Shown one piece after another: positions 23,063 through 36,904 of a stretch of DNA of 64,000 nt. The stretch is from the NCBI RefSeq assembly GCF_014898055.3, contig NW_023604861.1, positions 97,900,083 to 97,964,082 of the forward strand, in the 5' to 3' direction. The notes under the pieces are model-generated. The model was not told the origin of the DNA and did no database searches. It saw only the letters and a list, made by a program, of their open reading frames with translations. Source of the stretch: Talpa occidentalis. Taxonomy: Eukaryota; Chordata; Mammalia; Eulipotyphla; Talpidae. Position numbers and translations under genes: made by a program. Numbering within the stretch: position 1 is the first letter of the stretch; each line of letters begins with the position of its first letter.

Positions 23063-24180
23063 AGGTTGTTATCCTGGATCTTGCTTGTTTACAACCAGAG
23101 ATTAACCAAGGTGAACTGCTACTCCATCCAACGTAAATAAATCCTTTGGAGTCTTAGAAAATCCTTCTCTAAGCCATCATCTCAAGGAACTCAATAGCAA
23201 CTTGGGTTTTCATTATAGAATGAAATGGTTGTTTTCAGAATTTTTCTTCTTTCCACACTGAATTCCTACATGGGGGCATTTGGTTATATATTTCTATTTG
23301 GGGTGGAGTGGGAGGAGATGAGAAAAAAGGGGAGTGAGGGAAGAATCAGGCTTCATCCAAAAAAAAAGTGAATAATATTTTCCATTAGCTTTTTTCAATC
23401 TTAATAAAAAAAAAGAAAGAAATGTGGGAATAGACAGAGGGAACTCTAAACTCCATGCTCCCAAAGCCAACAGAATCCTCAGGGGTGATGCGGGCCAGAA
23501 CCTTGGCTCCGTGAGGAAAGAGCATATTAGGTAGACGCGTTACCCTATCTCTGCCTTCTGGGTTACATCGAGCCTCTTAGCAAGTAATTGTGAATGTCAT
23601 TAAGGTTGTGTCCCATTTCAGTGAGAGCCCCACAAGATATTTTTTATGATTCAAACTTTGGATACTGAAAGTTTAATATTTCCCTGCTGTTTTTAATATC
23701 TCTGGTTTTCTTTTTTTTTTACTGTATGATTACATTTAATAAATGTATCCAAATAAATCAGAAACAGGCTTTCTCCCCACCCCCCTTTAAACAAATTGAG
23801 GGTAAATGTTGTTAATTTGAAGAAGAAAAAACAGGCACAATCAGTCTTATTTGTTAGGGGAGAGGTGACTGGAAACACAAAGACCGGACGAAGTGTCTCT
23901 TAAAGTTGTATTAGCTTTATACTTTATACTTATGCAGTTCCAGCACCCAGAAAGGGGAGAACCCATTTGGATGAGCAGCTGGTGTGTGTGAGATTTGTGA
24001 CACTTTTTCTGTGCAACCATGATCTGGATAGGGTTGTCTGACAGCCGGAGTTCAGGACCTAGCAATGATATCTGTGATGAGGAGCTCTCCCACCTGCCTG
24101 GTATGCTGTGAGGTGATCCTGCATTCTCTAGCCTATAAACTGGGAAAGAGAGTTGGAGGCAGTTCATTCTTTCATGGATC
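23063..24180. other. Intron, no gene seen
   Basis: AT-rich with A/T runs (23395-23420, 23709-23720). No coding segment. The 173-codon minus-strand frame at 23847-24368 starts in a poly(T) complement and has no recognisable protein features. Confidence 0.5.
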
Positions 24181-25900
24181 CTGTGATCAAATGTATACCA
24201 AGGATCCCGTATCACAGGCACCATGCTCCACATCATGGACCACAGACATGGTCCTACCTCACGAGAGAGACAGACATATGAAATAGGTAATTTTGAAATC
24301 TGTGGTAAATGCCAGAAAGGAAAAGAACTGGGTTCTGTGAGGAAAAAGAAAAAAAAGAAAAAAAACATACTCTAACCTGAGTGCCTAAATTTTCCAGAGG
24401 ACTTACTTAATTTGGAACCTTTAAGAAGTGAAATTAGCACCCTAGGACTGGGAGAAAACTTGCTAGAAGTGGGAGTAACATGTGCAAATTTCCTGAGGCC
24501 ATGAGAGAGAGCTGTTCAGGGACTAGACTGTTCAGGGGCTAGAAAGAAAGCTGGGCTAGAGGTGAAGAGTGGGAGTAGGGAGGGCGAAGACAAGGTTGGA
24601 CAAGCAGACAGGGGTCAAGTCACTCAGTGACTCCTGAAATTCCTCAGGAGTTATCTTAGGGCTTCATTTCAATGCAAGATAGACTCACAAAATTTTTAAG
24701 CTTTGGAGTAAAATGGTGATTTTTAAAGAAGATTCTAGCTAGTCAGAGTGCAAAACTCTTGGAGGCAAAGAGAAGGGGTTGGACTGGTGGTAGCATGAAG
24801 ATAGAGACGGGCCTGCAGAGGGATGATGTATGCATGAAAAAGAGAAGGATGAACAGGGAGCACATGAACAGCTTCTAGTGTGGTGTCTACTGCCTGTGGA
24901 GGAGATGTTTGTGAGGAAAGAGCAAACATTCATATCTAAAAATGTTCAATGTGACACTTCGTGAGACATCTGAGTGGACTGGTCAAAATGAAAGTCAGAG
25001 ATACTGGAGATGTAAAAATGTGTGTGAGCTAGAACTATCAATTCGATAGCCATACAGGCAGTATTTAAAATCCCCGGAAGGGACTGAATCATCAAGAGTA
25101 TGATCACACAGAGAAGAAAGATCACAGAAAGATCACAGAAGAAAGATCTATTTCCTGGAAGATGCCAACATTCAGAGGCCAGGTACAAGAAAATTGTCAG
25201 AGACCAAGACAAAGAAGCAGGAAGAAAGTCAGAGGGTATGGAGTTCTGAAAGCTGAGAGGTGTGTCCAGGAGGGAGATTTCTACCATAAGAAATGTGCTG
25301 GGAACTCAAGCAGGTGAGAACCAAGTACGTCCCTCAGACTGAGTCATAGAGAATCAACGGTGACTGGACATGGAGGGGGCATGGAAGAAGGGAAGCCAGA
25401 TTTGCTTGGGACACCTGTCTCTGGTAATATGGCAGACAAGATATTATTTCAAACACTGACTCTCTGGTAGAAACCATTGAAAGCATGCTGGATAAAATAT
25501 TTTTCAAAAAATAATTTGGAATGCATAGTTTATCTGATAAATAGAAATACTCAGAGACTGAACACAATAAGAGAACTTGACTCCAAAAAAGGTAACAGAT
25601 ATTGAAGTTAGGTTAAAGGTTATGTAAAGATGCTGACACAAACCCAATCCTCTTGAAAACAATGGCTGCCTCAGGTGTAGCAAGAAAACATCACCTTCAC
25701 CAAAGAAGGCAATGAGGACATTTGGCTAGTCTCCGGTCTGGCTGTGGGTAACGAGGGAAACATCTCTCACTAGAATTTTCAACCATAGCCTACATTCATG
25801 TGGTCTTGCATCCAAGCCATACTCCCCAGGAACCCTTGAAGTCCCAAACAGTGGAACCAGTTTAAAGTGGGTGTGGTCCTCAGACATCTAACAGAAGTGA
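24180..25900. repeat. Probable ancient LINE (L2-like) remnants
   Basis: Phrases such as GAGAGACAGACATATGAAATAGG, GGTAAATGCCAGAAAGG, GCAAATTTCCTGAGGCC and TTTGGAGTAAAATGGTGATTTTT resemble the body of old, degraded LINE sequence. The match is by feel, diverged, and the borders are unknown. Confidence 0.4.
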
Positions 25901-26409
25901 AATGTAGACCCTCTCTGAGTTGAAAGAACTACCAAGATAAAGTTCTAAAAAGTATGGGCTCAAAAAAAAACAAAAAAAACACAACAATATAAGAACTCTC
26001 TGGGCAACTTAAAGAGAAGTAATATCCATATCATGGGGATCTCAGAAGGAGAAGAAAAATAAAAAGGCACAGAACACCTATTTAAAGAAATAATCACTGA
26101 AACCCATCTCACTAGAGATCAAGAGGCCCAAAGAGTTGCAAGCAAATTAATACCAGATAGACATATACTGAAACACAGAATAATACATCTTTTGAGAATA
26201 TACAAGATGGAATCCTCCCTAATACACTTATTGATGCCAACATTACCTTAATATTGAGACCAGACAAAGGTAGCACAAGAACCTTATAGAACTATACCCT
26301 TAATAAGCACCCATGCAAAAAAAAAAAAAAAAAAAGGGACAAAATACTGGCAAATCAAATTCAAATTATATACCATGATCAAGTAGGATTCATCTCAGGG
26401 ATGCAAGGA

Positions 26410-26435
26410 TATATATATATATATATATATATATA
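26410..26435 (+). repeat. (TA)n microsatellite
   Basis: About 13 TA units grown within a decayed L1 ORF2. Confidence 0.95.
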
Positions 26436-26892
26436 ATACATATCAATAGATGCAGAGAAAGCATTTTATAAGACTCAACACCAATTTATGATAACACCTC
26501 TCAAAATGATGGGAAGAGAAGACAACTACCTCATTATAATAACAGCCAATGTAATACTCAATGGTGAAAAGCTGAAAGCCTATTGTCACCTCTTCTATTA
26601 CCTTAGTATAAGAGTATTCAGACAAACTCAGGAAATAAAGGGAATCCAAATAGGAAAGCAAGCAGTAAAAGTATCACTAGTTGCAGATATATTTCTTTAC
26701 TATGTAAAGAAGATCCTAAAAACCTCAAAAAGTTATTAGAAACAATAAATGAATAAAGCAAAATGGCAGGTTTCAAAATCAATGTACAAAAATCCATAGC
26801 TTTTTATATACAACAACAAACAAGAAGCAAGAGAAATTAAGAAAATAACTTCATTTATAATCACTTAAGAGGGAATTAAATAGAATTAACCT

Positions 26893-28080
26893 GATTACAA
26901 GTGATGTTGAACATTTTTTCATATGCCTGTTGGCCATTTGCATTTCCTTTTTGGAGAAGTTTCTTTTTACCTCTTCTGCCCATTTTTTGACTGGATTATT
27001 TTCTTTGTTTTTGTTGAGTCTCGTCAGCTCTTTGTAGATTTTTGTGATCAGTCCTTTATCATTAGTGTTCTGTGCAAAAATTTTCTCCCGGTCAGTGGGG
27101 TTTCTCTTTGTTTTGGTTATTGTCTCTTTTGCTGTACAGAAGCTCTTTAATTTGATGTAGTCCCAGCTGTTTATCTTTGCCTTCACTATCCCTGCTTTGG
27201 GTGATGTTTCTGTAAAGATGTCTTTGAGGTGCATGTCATGTAGTGTTTCACCTATATTTCCTTGTATATATTTTATGGTTTCAGGTCTTATGTCTAGTTC
27301 TTTAATGTTTAACATCACTTGCAATCAGGGAAATGCAAATCAAAACTACAAAGAGATACCATCTTACAACAGTGAGAATGGCACATAAAAAATCTAGCAA
27401 CAACAAATGTTGGCGAGGTTGTGGAGAAAAAGGAACTCTCCTGCACTGCTGGTGGGAGTGCAAACAGGTCCAACCACTATGGAGAGCTGTGTGGAGATTC
27501 CTCAACCTACTAAAGATAGAGCTTCCATAGGATCCAGCAATTCCACTCCTAAGTATTTACCTGAATGACACAGAAACACTAATTCCAAAGGGCACTTGTA
27601 CCCCTATGTTTATAGCAGCACTATTTATAATAGCTAAGCTGTGTAAACAACCCAAATGCCCAAAAATAGATGCTGGATCAAGAAGATGTGGTACATATAA
27701 ACAATGGAATATTACTCAGCAATCAAAAAAGATAAACACATGCAGTTTGCAGCAACATGGATGGAGCTAGAAGGTACCATGCTCAGTAAAATAAGTCAAA
27801 AAGAAAAAGAAAAATACTGGATGGTCTCACTCATAGCAGGAATTTAGAAAACCTAAATAAGGGACCAGGAGAAAGACTAATTAATACAAAGTAAAAATCA
27901 AAATCAACAAGTAACTATAAACCAGAGACATACTACCGGGGGCGTGGGAGGAAAGAGGAAAGATTAGGGTCAAAATAAGGGGGTGTGCAACTGTATGGAG
28001 AATATAACCAAAATGAAAATGCATACATTCTGCGAAAATGAAAAATAATGAAAGAATTATATAAAATTAAAAAATAAAAT
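26893..28080 (+). mobile_element. Twin-primed (5'-inverted) L1
   Basis: 26893-27308 is antisense ORF2 (its complement begins near [12 protein letters not shown] and ends at KKCSTSL). From 27309 the same L1 runs in sense from AACATCACTTGCAATCAGGG to its G-rich 3' UTR (27935-27985) and AAAATGAAAATGCATACATTC end. TSD AAATAGAATTAACCT at 26878-26892 and 28081-28095 shows both halves entered in one event, the usual mark of twin priming. The host site is an older sense L1 ORF2. Confidence 0.93.
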
Positions 28081-28420
28081 AAATAGAATTAACCTAACAA
28101 AGGAGGCAAAAGACCTATACAAGAACTATGTTACTAAAGGTTTTTGATACAAAGACAGGAGATATCCCATGCTCATGGATACCAAGAAAGAAATGTCACT
28201 ATGTCCAACAGAAGAAAAAGTTACTTATTGCTAATGAAATTACTGTCTTCACAGAGAACTAAAATAATTAAGTAACTAAAATTATTATAACACTTCAATG
28301 AAGTAGCTGGATAAAAATCAACATAAAAAATTCAATTCTAATTATATATACCAGCCACAAAGTAGTATAGTCAGAAAATTTTTTTTAACTATCATTTATA
28401 TATAACAGATGAAAAGTGTT

Positions 28421-29525
28421 TTCCCTCTCCCCCCCCCATATAAGTGGGGCATCAGCAGGCATATTCATGATATGTGACCCTATTCCCTAACCAAAAATGA
28501 CTGAGTTGGGAAGGACTCCAGCTCAAATTGAATCAGGGATTCAGCACTGATTTATGAGACATTATCATCTCAGAGTAGAGCTGGAACGGAGATGCTCTAA
28601 ACCCCACTGCCAAACAGCCTCGAATGAAGAGGAGCAAGGAGAACAGGCAGACACTAAAGATGCAAAGACTGAGAATGTGGACCACAAGGGAAGGTGATAC
28701 AAGAGCAGAACTCTCTCTGCTCCAGATCCTTTCATGGGTGCTGAGCCTCATAGAACATGGAATCCAGAACAAACCCCTCTGTCTATTTAAAATTCACTTC
28801 CTATCTTGCTTTAAGTAAGTTTGTAATGGGTATCTTTTACTTGCATCTAAAAGAATTTTAATGATCACAAATTCAAAAGAACAGAAAAAAAAATTCCCCT
28901 CCTTATTTCCTTAATGTGATGGGGTAAATCCTTCTGGAGAGTTATGAACCATCTCAAGGGAGGGTAAAATGAGAATACAGTAGATTCAAAAATTTGGCAA
29001 ATTCAAATCAGGATTGATGCCAGTTCTATCCATTATTTTCTCATATGTCTGGATGCTATCCATTCCACATAAAATTTATAATCACCTTTTTTATGCCCTT
29101 AAGAAGCTTGGACTGAGATCTTCAAAGGAATGCTGCCAGTAAAATGGATTGTCGTTGGCTTATTTTAGTTATCTCCCTTTTCTTTATCAGTGATGAAGGT
29201 CATTTTTATTGCCTGCAACTCTCCCACTCTAATTTGCCTAACTAGATAAGACCCGTAACATAAGACACTCACAAACATGACATATGGATTTTCTTACTGG
29301 GAAGATGCTTCTTTCCAAGTGACCGCAGATTAACAGCAAAACACATAGGCTTGTTTTTAAAATCATGGATTATATTAAACGAGGGTTAAGTGCATAACAT
29401 TGATTAACACAGAACCCAGGGTCCAGAAGCACAGTTATCATCTCCTCAACCCCATGCGACCCCTCCAGTAAAAAGAAGCAAAAACAAACAAACAAAAAAC
29501 AAAGTCTTGAATTAGGGACATGAGC
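28421..29525. other. Intron, no gene seen
   Basis: AT-rich, unique-looking sequence with no recognised repeat or coding segment. Confidence 0.5.
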
Positions 29526-29529
29526 TTTG

Positions 29530-29715
29530 GTGCTGGAAGACCTGAATCAGCACCCCTGCCCCGTCCTTTTCTAGATCTGAAGAAATAGTATCTCTTTTCT
29601 GGCCTTAGCTCTTCCATCCATGGGAAAACCATAAAGATAATAATTCCTACTCATAGGACTATTGGAGAATTAAAGATAATGACATCTATACCTGTCCCTG
29701 TGCTGATAGGTATTT
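29530..29715 (+). repeat. MIR-like ancient SINE
   Basis: TTTCTGGCCTTAGCTCTTCCATCCATGGG and GATAATAATTCCTACTCATAGG then TATTGGAGAATTAAAGATAATG follow the second half of the MIR consensus. Confidence 0.65.
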
Positions 29716-32560
29716 TATCTATCAGCAATCCAGAGAAAGACCTCTTTCAAAAATAAGATCTGATTCCTCAAATCTTGGAGCAAAGTTGTGAAATAATTTA
29801 TATTTATAAAGCAACTTTTATTATGTTGTCTTTCTAACTCCCCACAACCAAATAGGTTGGCTGCATAATGCTCAGAGACAGCAGTGATAAGAAAGAAAAA
29901 AAAAGAAAAAAAAAAAAAAAAAACCCTAGCATTAAATCCAGAGTATTGAGATTCTTCTTGAAGAACATTAGTTCATTCAAAGAAAAAAGGTCTCTAGTTG
30001 ATGAAATGGAAGGAGAGGGAGCTGATCAGACTCATTGGTACCCTGGAAAAATTAGGATGGGGCTGAACAAAGGGTTTGGCTGATAAAGTTGCCATGGTAA
30101 CCACTAAGAAGATCTTTATATTGGGGTCAACACTTAGACCCCAGCCAGTCTCTCAGGAGATTTTCCAGATCTAGTCTTGTACCCTTGCTGAGTACGGGCT
30201 GTCCCTGTACCCCTCCCACTCTACTGTCCAGTTACTTGGGGCTATGGAGAAGCCCATCTTGCCCCAACCCTGTCCACACACACAATCCCAGCTAGTTGAC
30301 CCATGACCTTTAGATTTCGAGTCCTCCACCAGCATCACTAGCTACACATGGCCCAAGCACCAGCCAGGATTTTTCTTGGCTCTGTTTCTTCTTAAGAAAT
30401 TGGATGAAGAGCAAAATGGTCTCTGCCATATGAGTTCCAAGTTAGGCTGACCTACTTATCTGTTTTGAGAGATACATGTCCAGGGGATTGCTGTGAAAAG
30501 CTGAGCATTTAAAAAAAATACCATCTATTTTATTCCAAGGAATAGTAAATCTGCAGCATCCAAGACAGAGAGGAGACCCTCAAAGAACTGTCCTCCTTTC
30601 ACCTATCTGCACAGAGCCTGCTTTCCCAAAAGATTTCTTATTCCAGAAGAGTTTCAACAACTTGAGAGTGGGTAGGGGCCCGCTGTATACTTGGCTTTTT
30701 TTCAGTCTGTTTTTTCTGGCTCTTCTTTGGTCCCTTTTGGTTCTCTTCTATACTCAGAGACCCTACATATTTTTACTTGTGCAGCACCCCAGAAACTGGG
30801 GACCATGTGAGAGTGTAAACTAGCATGAACAGACTCCCAGCAGAGGCTGGCCAAGCAGCTTCAGGAATGGAGTAGGACTTCATGTCAACTATTTGGGACT
30901 CCCAGAGTTCTGTTTTGTTTATTTCAAACCTTGGCTCTGTTTCAAGAAATGGCTGATGCCCAACAGATGAGGTGGTACTGAATCTCCCTGAGGAATTAGT
31001 CGTGGGTCTAAGTCTACTAAATAACCAGGGGGCTCAGCATCACACCACATTTTTTTTTTTAATTTACAAACACAATTGCTTCAGTGTTCTCTTATGCAAT
31101 CTTTAAAATATAATGAGTCAGTCACTGCCCAGCTGGATTACATCTCCAGACAGCAAACAGCAGCTCCAAATCCAACATGAAAGGAATGGTCAACGCGTGT
31201 TTACTGATAACCTTATCATCATGCTGGGTCATAGATCTCTTCTGAGGCTTTATCCTGTTCCAGTTTTGTAAAGTTATTCTTTATTCTGCTTCAGCCAGTT
31301 CTGCTCTCCCAAGTGGGATTCTGGAACACACTGATGAAAAGTGGAGCAGCCAGAGGGTGAGATGAGAAGGCTCTCACAGAGGTGCCCTCGTGGAGGGAAC
31401 CCTAAAATCTTGCTGTGGAGAGTGATCCTGAGAAATGTTATCTTCCAGAATTGTTAACAATGAGACAAAAATGGAGGGCACAGCCCCTGATAAGGAATTC
31501 CAGATACAGGAAACAAGCGATACTACAAGTGTAAAAAATTTGGCTGTGCAGGGCCAAGCAGCTGGGGCTGGAGTTACAGCTCTACCCCAGTGGTGGGGTG
31601 ATAGGAGCCATGCAGCCAGTCCAGGCTGCAAGCCTGTCTTTGTAAACCGTGATGCTCTGGAGTCAGATTTGCTGAGATTGTGACTTGCCCCCATGGTTCT
31701 CAACTAGGCAGATACCACCCAACTTGTTGAATGTGGAGGGAATGGGTGAGCAGAGGGTGAAGAGCTTCATTGTAGTCACATCCAAGAAAGGGAAGAGAAG
31801 CAGAATCAAGTATTAACTGAGTGCTTGCCACACGCCAGACTTCATAAGGAAGCTGAGGGTGGTAAAGTCCAAGGTCACAAGTGTGTGAAGAGGTGGCCCT
31901 CCCACCTCTCAGAATGACCCTCTCCACAATGCAGCAGAAATGCAATCCAGAGCTCTGCTGCCCTTACTCCTCTCTGACAACTGTAGGAAATTTAATCTGG
32001 GCCTGCCTTACTATGGAGAAAAGAGGCTACGTGCGGGTACAGCTAATCTCACATCTTAGAACTTGGTTTTACCCTGTCAATACTTAAAGAAAGGTGGGAA
32101 ACAAAGAGAAGCAGCCAAGACCTGACTCCTTGACTAATCAGCATCCACGGAGTTTCACTCTCAGTGATCCCATGTGGGCACATGAAGAGTTTTCATCATG
32201 TCCAAATGAAGCCAGTTGGATTCTCCACTTACACACTGAGATTAGAAGCCAAAATGCAGAACACATGGAAGCATGAAGCCCTGGCTATTGGGAATGTCAC
32301 CCGGCTACATGCCAAGAACAGGTTTTACTACCCAACTCATCTCCCGGCCCCTTTCCAACTCACCAAAGAGAACTGGGGTGAGTAATTTAACCAATTCCAC
32401 CTCACTTCTCTCAGCCATACAACTGAAAGAGTCAAGAATCACTGTAGAGGGTCTGATAGGAAAAAAAGGGTCTGTTTTTGCCAGCCAGCCTCCACAATTT
32501 TAGAAGATCCAGTTTAATTAATACCAACTTCTGGGCAACTCAGCAATATGTGTCTATGGG
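29716..32560. other. Intron, low repeat content, no gene seen
   Basis: Holds a poly(A)-rich stretch (29888-29922) and unique-looking DNA of medium GC. Frames at 31374-31703 minus and 31435-31683 plus are mirror frames without recognised motifs. Confidence 0.5.
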
Positions 32561-32574
32561 TATCTGGAAACAGA

Positions 32575-32640
32575 TACAGTAAGGGAGTGACTTGCCGAAG
32601 GTCACACAGCTGTAAAGGGAATGGATTAGAGTCAGGTTAT
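32575..32640 (-). repeat. MIR core fragment
   Basis: GTGACTTGCCGAAGGTCACACAGCTGTAAAGGG is the complement of the conserved MIR core. Confidence 0.7.
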
Positions 32641-32774
32641 GCTCATGCCGTTAAAATGGACTCAGCAGTGTCCTGGAGTAGGGGGCATAAGTCAGTGTGC
32701 CCCTTTTGCAGATGGCATGATGGTTGGAACATGGAGGCTCTGATGCAGAATCTTTCGGTTTGAAGACTCTCCAT

Positions 32775-32930
32775 CACATTTTAGCTGATTAACTTTGGGC
32801 AAGTTATTTAATCTCTCTCTGGCCTCAGTTTCCACCTATGTAAAAGTAGGTCTAATAAAAAGTACTCACTTGATTTGAGAACGTTAAGTTACTATATGTA
32901 AAGTACTGTAAAGGTGCCTAGATATATAGG
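32775..32930 (+). repeat. MIR-like ancient SINE
   Basis: ACTTTGGGCAAGTTATTTAATCTCTCTCTGGCCTCAGTTTCC, then the TAAAAGTAGGTCTAATAAAAAGT and TATGTAAAGTACTGTAAAGGTGCC end, as in MIR. Confidence 0.82.
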
Positions 32931-33384
32931 AAGGATTAAATGATCATTAACAAAAATAAATATAAAACAAAGAGATCCCATAGCCTCTGAGTCCTGGGCC
33001 CCTGAATATGCAATGTCTGACATGGGGAAAAGCTGCCTTTTCATCAACAAGCAGAATTCACTGGAAGAGCAGGTAAGGAGTACCATAGGTGCAAAACCCA
33101 TGAACTTCAGAACCTCATCTTTGGTAAGCATAGGCCCCTTAACACTAAGAGGCTGGTTAAGCTTAAGTAGGGCTTGTGTGTACATACAAGGTGACAGGGT
33201 CTCTTTCCCCCAGTGATATCTGCCCATCCCACATAGAAAGATTAAGTTTCACCTTCAAGGGGAGCTTCTTCAGGCACCCCAGTGTGATTTCCCACCCATT
33301 CTCCCGGGCATAGCTTTATCATAGCTACATGAACTCTTGCTTAGACAAGTCAGGCTTTGAATTCCCCGGCAATCTGTGGGAGCT

Positions 33385-33490
33385 GTGGGAAGTCGAACTG
33401 CTCTGAACCTCAGTTTCCTCATCTGCAAAGTGGGGATTACCAAAGCAGCCACCTCTAAGGGTTGTTAGAGAGTTTAGGAATATTATATCC
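33385..33490 (+). repeat. MIR-like fragment
   Basis: GAACCTCAGTTTCCTCATCTGC followed by AAAGTGGGGATTACCAAAGCAGCC and AAGGGTTGTTAGAGAGTTTAGG. Confidence 0.75.
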
Positions 33491-33539
33491 ATTTGCTGAA
33501 TTAGCCTCTTTGTCATATGAACCAAACTTATTTATCCCT

Positions 33540-34810
33540 GGCAATATTCTTTGCACTAAAATCTGCTTTTTTCTGTTATTAACAGTCACCCTGGCTTTCT
33601 TTTGATAACTATTAGGAGGCATATATTTTTGCACTTTTTACCTACTTTTGTTTTTATATTAAAGTGTGTTTCTTGTAGGCATATAGTTGGGTCTTCTCAT
33701 TTTATCCAATCTGACAACCTCTGCCTTTAAATGGAAGTAGTTACATTTAAGTTTATTAATATGAGTAGATTTAAATCTACCATTTGGATATTTATTTTCT
33801 ACTTGAACAATCTTTCTTTCTTCCATATTTCTTTTTTCCTGCCTTCCATTTTAACTCCTTCGCTGACTTACTAGCTATTAGATCTGTTTTATTATTTTAG
33901 TAATAGCTTTAATGTTTATAGTATAAATCTTCAACTTATCATAGTATACTTTTGGATGATATTTTTCTACTTCACATCCAGTATAAGAACCTTGTGATAG
34001 TTTACTTTCTTCTCTCCCTTCCTGGACTTTACACAATTTTGTCACACAGTTTGTTTTTATCGCTGTTATAAACTTCACACTACCTTATTATGATTTTTGC
34101 TTAAACAGTCAATTATCTTTCACAGAGCTTTAAATACTAAGAACAAAATCATATAGATTGACTTAAATAGTTAGTATTTTTGGTGGGTTTCTTTCTTGTA
34201 TAGATTCATATTTCTATCAGGTATTATTTTCCTTCTGCCAGAAGAATTTCCTCAAATATTTCTTAGAGTAAATAAAGGTTTTTGGTGATGAAGCCTTTCA
34301 ACTTTTATAAGTCTGAACTTGTCATTATTATACCTTTTTTGGAAACATAATTTCACTGAGGATAAAATTGTACATAGATTTTTTTTTCTTTTGTTACTTT
34401 AAAATGTTGCTCCACTGTCTTCCTGCTTACATTTTTCCCAATGAGAAGTCTGCTGTCATCCTTATGTTCATAATACAAAGTCAAGAGTCAATCCTGTGAA
34501 TTCTACATGCTTTGTATCCCTGGATTTTCAGGTCCAAGACTTCATATAACAGAGTTCACTGGGTTTCATCCCAGTTTCTCCCTCAAGAAGCACGACATGA
34601 AAACTCTCTCCAGGCAGGAAACAGGCAATTACAGGGCCCATTGGATTCATTTCCCCTCTCGCAGATGTCACTGTCCTTCATTGTCTGCAGCCCAGTCTTT
34701 TGCAAAGTATCTAGTTCATACATAGTGTCTTGTTTTGCTTGTTTTACTCAGGGGGATATAACTGCTGCCTATTACTCCAACTTGGTCAGAAGTCCCCTAA
34801 TGGTCATTTG
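33540..34810 (-). mobile_element. Old antisense L1 3' region (L1M-like)
   Basis: GTGTTTCTTGTAGGCATATAGTTGGGTC, TTATCCAATCTGACAACCTCTGCC, TTTGGTGATGAAGCC and GTTGCTCCACTGTCTTCCTGC match the complement of old L1M sequence. Highly decayed. Confidence 0.72.
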
Positions 34811-36899
34811 ACTGAAACCTTACACAGTTTCATGCACAGTATATAGTGTGCCTTCCTCACATGACCTGGCCCGCAGGAACACATAGTTAGGACACTGCAC
34901 CACATATGGAAAGATAGTAGAAATACTTGCAAATGGCTTGTAATCAGTAGATATTAAGGCAAAGACGTGCTTGCATGAACCTGAAAGAAAGTTCCAACAA
35001 GTATTGTTCATTTGGTAATCTGATTTTGGAAAAAATTTTATTTTTTCTATGAAATCTCTTTATCTCAGGCTTTATGCACAAAAGTAGCAAAATACACTGA
35101 GAAGGTAGAGCTAGTTGGAAAAATTAGGGCTTAGAAATAAAGGAGTTAAAAGACACACTATGATTTAATTCCAAAGTTCACGTCTATGTATGCCTCTCAT
35201 TTATCTATTTTACTGTTTGAGATGTTCTGTAAGCACATCTGTAAGCTCCCATCCAAACAGCCCAGCTAAGACTGTCCCATGATTCCTGACATAGGAAGAT
35301 AATGTTATTAAAATCAACCATCAAAATATTAATGAAAATATTAATGAAAATATTAATCGGTAGAGAGAAAGAATCTCAAAATTCAAAAGTTTCTATAGAA
35401 AACTTTAAGAGCAAAAATGCTCTGAACTCTTCTCTCAACCAAACACTACAGGCTGCTGGGCCTTGATTCCTTCCCTGTGATCTGAGATAAATAGACCAAG
35501 CAGACAAGAAAAAATTATCACTTTTTATGTCAGTGCCTTTTTATCTTTCCCATTTTCAAATACATAATTTTAATCCCAAAGGGCCAAATTAGTAACATTC
35601 TAGTGAAAATTAAATTAGTGATTCTGGTTCAGCATAAGTCACCTCACAATCTGAGCCAGAAAATGCATTACCCTGAAGGCTGGGTTCTTTTGATCATGGT
35701 AGACACAACTCTGCCAGCCTGCAGCTCACAACTTCCTGTAGCAAGACCCTTTCTGTTTGATCACTGAGTCTGGTCTATGTTTTGAAAACATAGACTGTGA
35801 CCCACTAGCAGGTCATGGCATCAACTTAATGCACCATGACTACCACTTCTTAAAATGACATAAAAAAGTATTAGAGTACATCAGAATAGTGAAGCAAGTG
35901 TTGTTAAATGAAATTTATTTTTTAGATTTCATATGTATATGTCTGTAAATACAGGGTGGTAATGAAAAGTGTACCTTTTACTTTGGATCATGGTAAAAAG
36001 AGTTTGCAAGCCACTAGTCGAGCAACAATAGGATTCTGTAGAGTGGGAGATGGTATAACCTTTGTTGACAATACAAGTATCATTTACATACTTGATCCCA
36101 AAGAAACAATCACAGGTATGCAAAAAAAAGGTACTAATATATTTTTATAATGTTATTTACAATAGTAAAAAAAATTGACATAAACTAAGCAATTGGTTGA
36201 ATAAATTATGGCACATGTACATGGTACAACTTTACTGTAAAACAGTGATCTGAAGGCATCCACATTAACTCTTAGGTGAAAGGGAAGGCTATAATGTTTT
36301 AACACACACACATGCACTTCATAGAAAGAATCATTACAGTCATCTCTGGGAAGTACAACGTGGACATATTTATTTCTTTGTATTATTCTGTATTTTAAAA
36401 AAATTCTACAAATTACTTTTGTGATTGGTGAACAGTACAATAAATGTGATTTCAAATATGATTTACTCAGCAAAGAAGCTTCCCTGCACAGATGCTCCTC
36501 ACTTTAAGCAACAGTAACAAACATTAAAGTTAGCAAGAGAAACAGGAATTTACAAGGCTGTATGTTTAGGGTAAAGGCAAAAATTAGGTGTCACATGTAC
36601 TCATATTTTAATAAACTGTACAATGATTTTCCATCCTAACCTTCTTCTCAAGCCCTGGTCTACTATGTCAAGATGGGTATGTACAGATTTTAGAGCTAAT
36701 AAATATCACCATCATTCTGAATATTAGTAGCTTATAGGACATACCAGTGTTTCCCCAAAAAGTAACAATAAAGTCAGTATTTTTTTTAAAAAGCATTAAA
36801 GATAAAAAACAATAATAACAAAGCAAGTTAAGACAAAGGAGGGCCCAGGTTTATAGATTAATTCCAAGTTCTAAGAGTAGGAAAGAAAATTAAAATACA
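34811..36899. other. Intron, AT-rich, no gene seen
   Basis: Contains a threefold AAAATATTAATG tandem (35323-35356). 35940-36150 has a 64-codon frame with a fairly protein-like reading that I could not assign (see rejected). Confidence 0.45.
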
Positions 36900-36904
36900 G
36901 GGCA

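Larger units (their letters stand above)
25900..28420 (+). mobile_element. Old sense L1 (ORF2 region), host of the twin-primed L1
   Basis: Decayed ORF2 phrases: GATGCCAACATTACCTTAATA (26234), GATCAAGTAGGATTCATCTCAGG (26378), ATCAATAGATGCAGAGAAAGC (26443), CTCAATGGTGAAAAGCTGAAAGCC (26559). It is interrupted at 26893-28080 and resumes with CTAACAAAGGAGGCAAAAGACC. It includes a (TA)n array (26410-26435) and poly(A) (26319-26336). Confidence 0.82.

Noticed and set aside
35956..36150. 64-codon plus-strand frame with protein-like reading (VGDGITFVDNTS)
   Set aside because: Too short, no match I recognise, no splice context. A processed pseudogene fragment is possible but cannot be supported.
36738..36790. 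GTGTTTCCCCAAAAAGT, reminiscent of DNA transposon ends seen in some mammals
   Set aside because: Only about 17 nt resemble it and no second end is visible.
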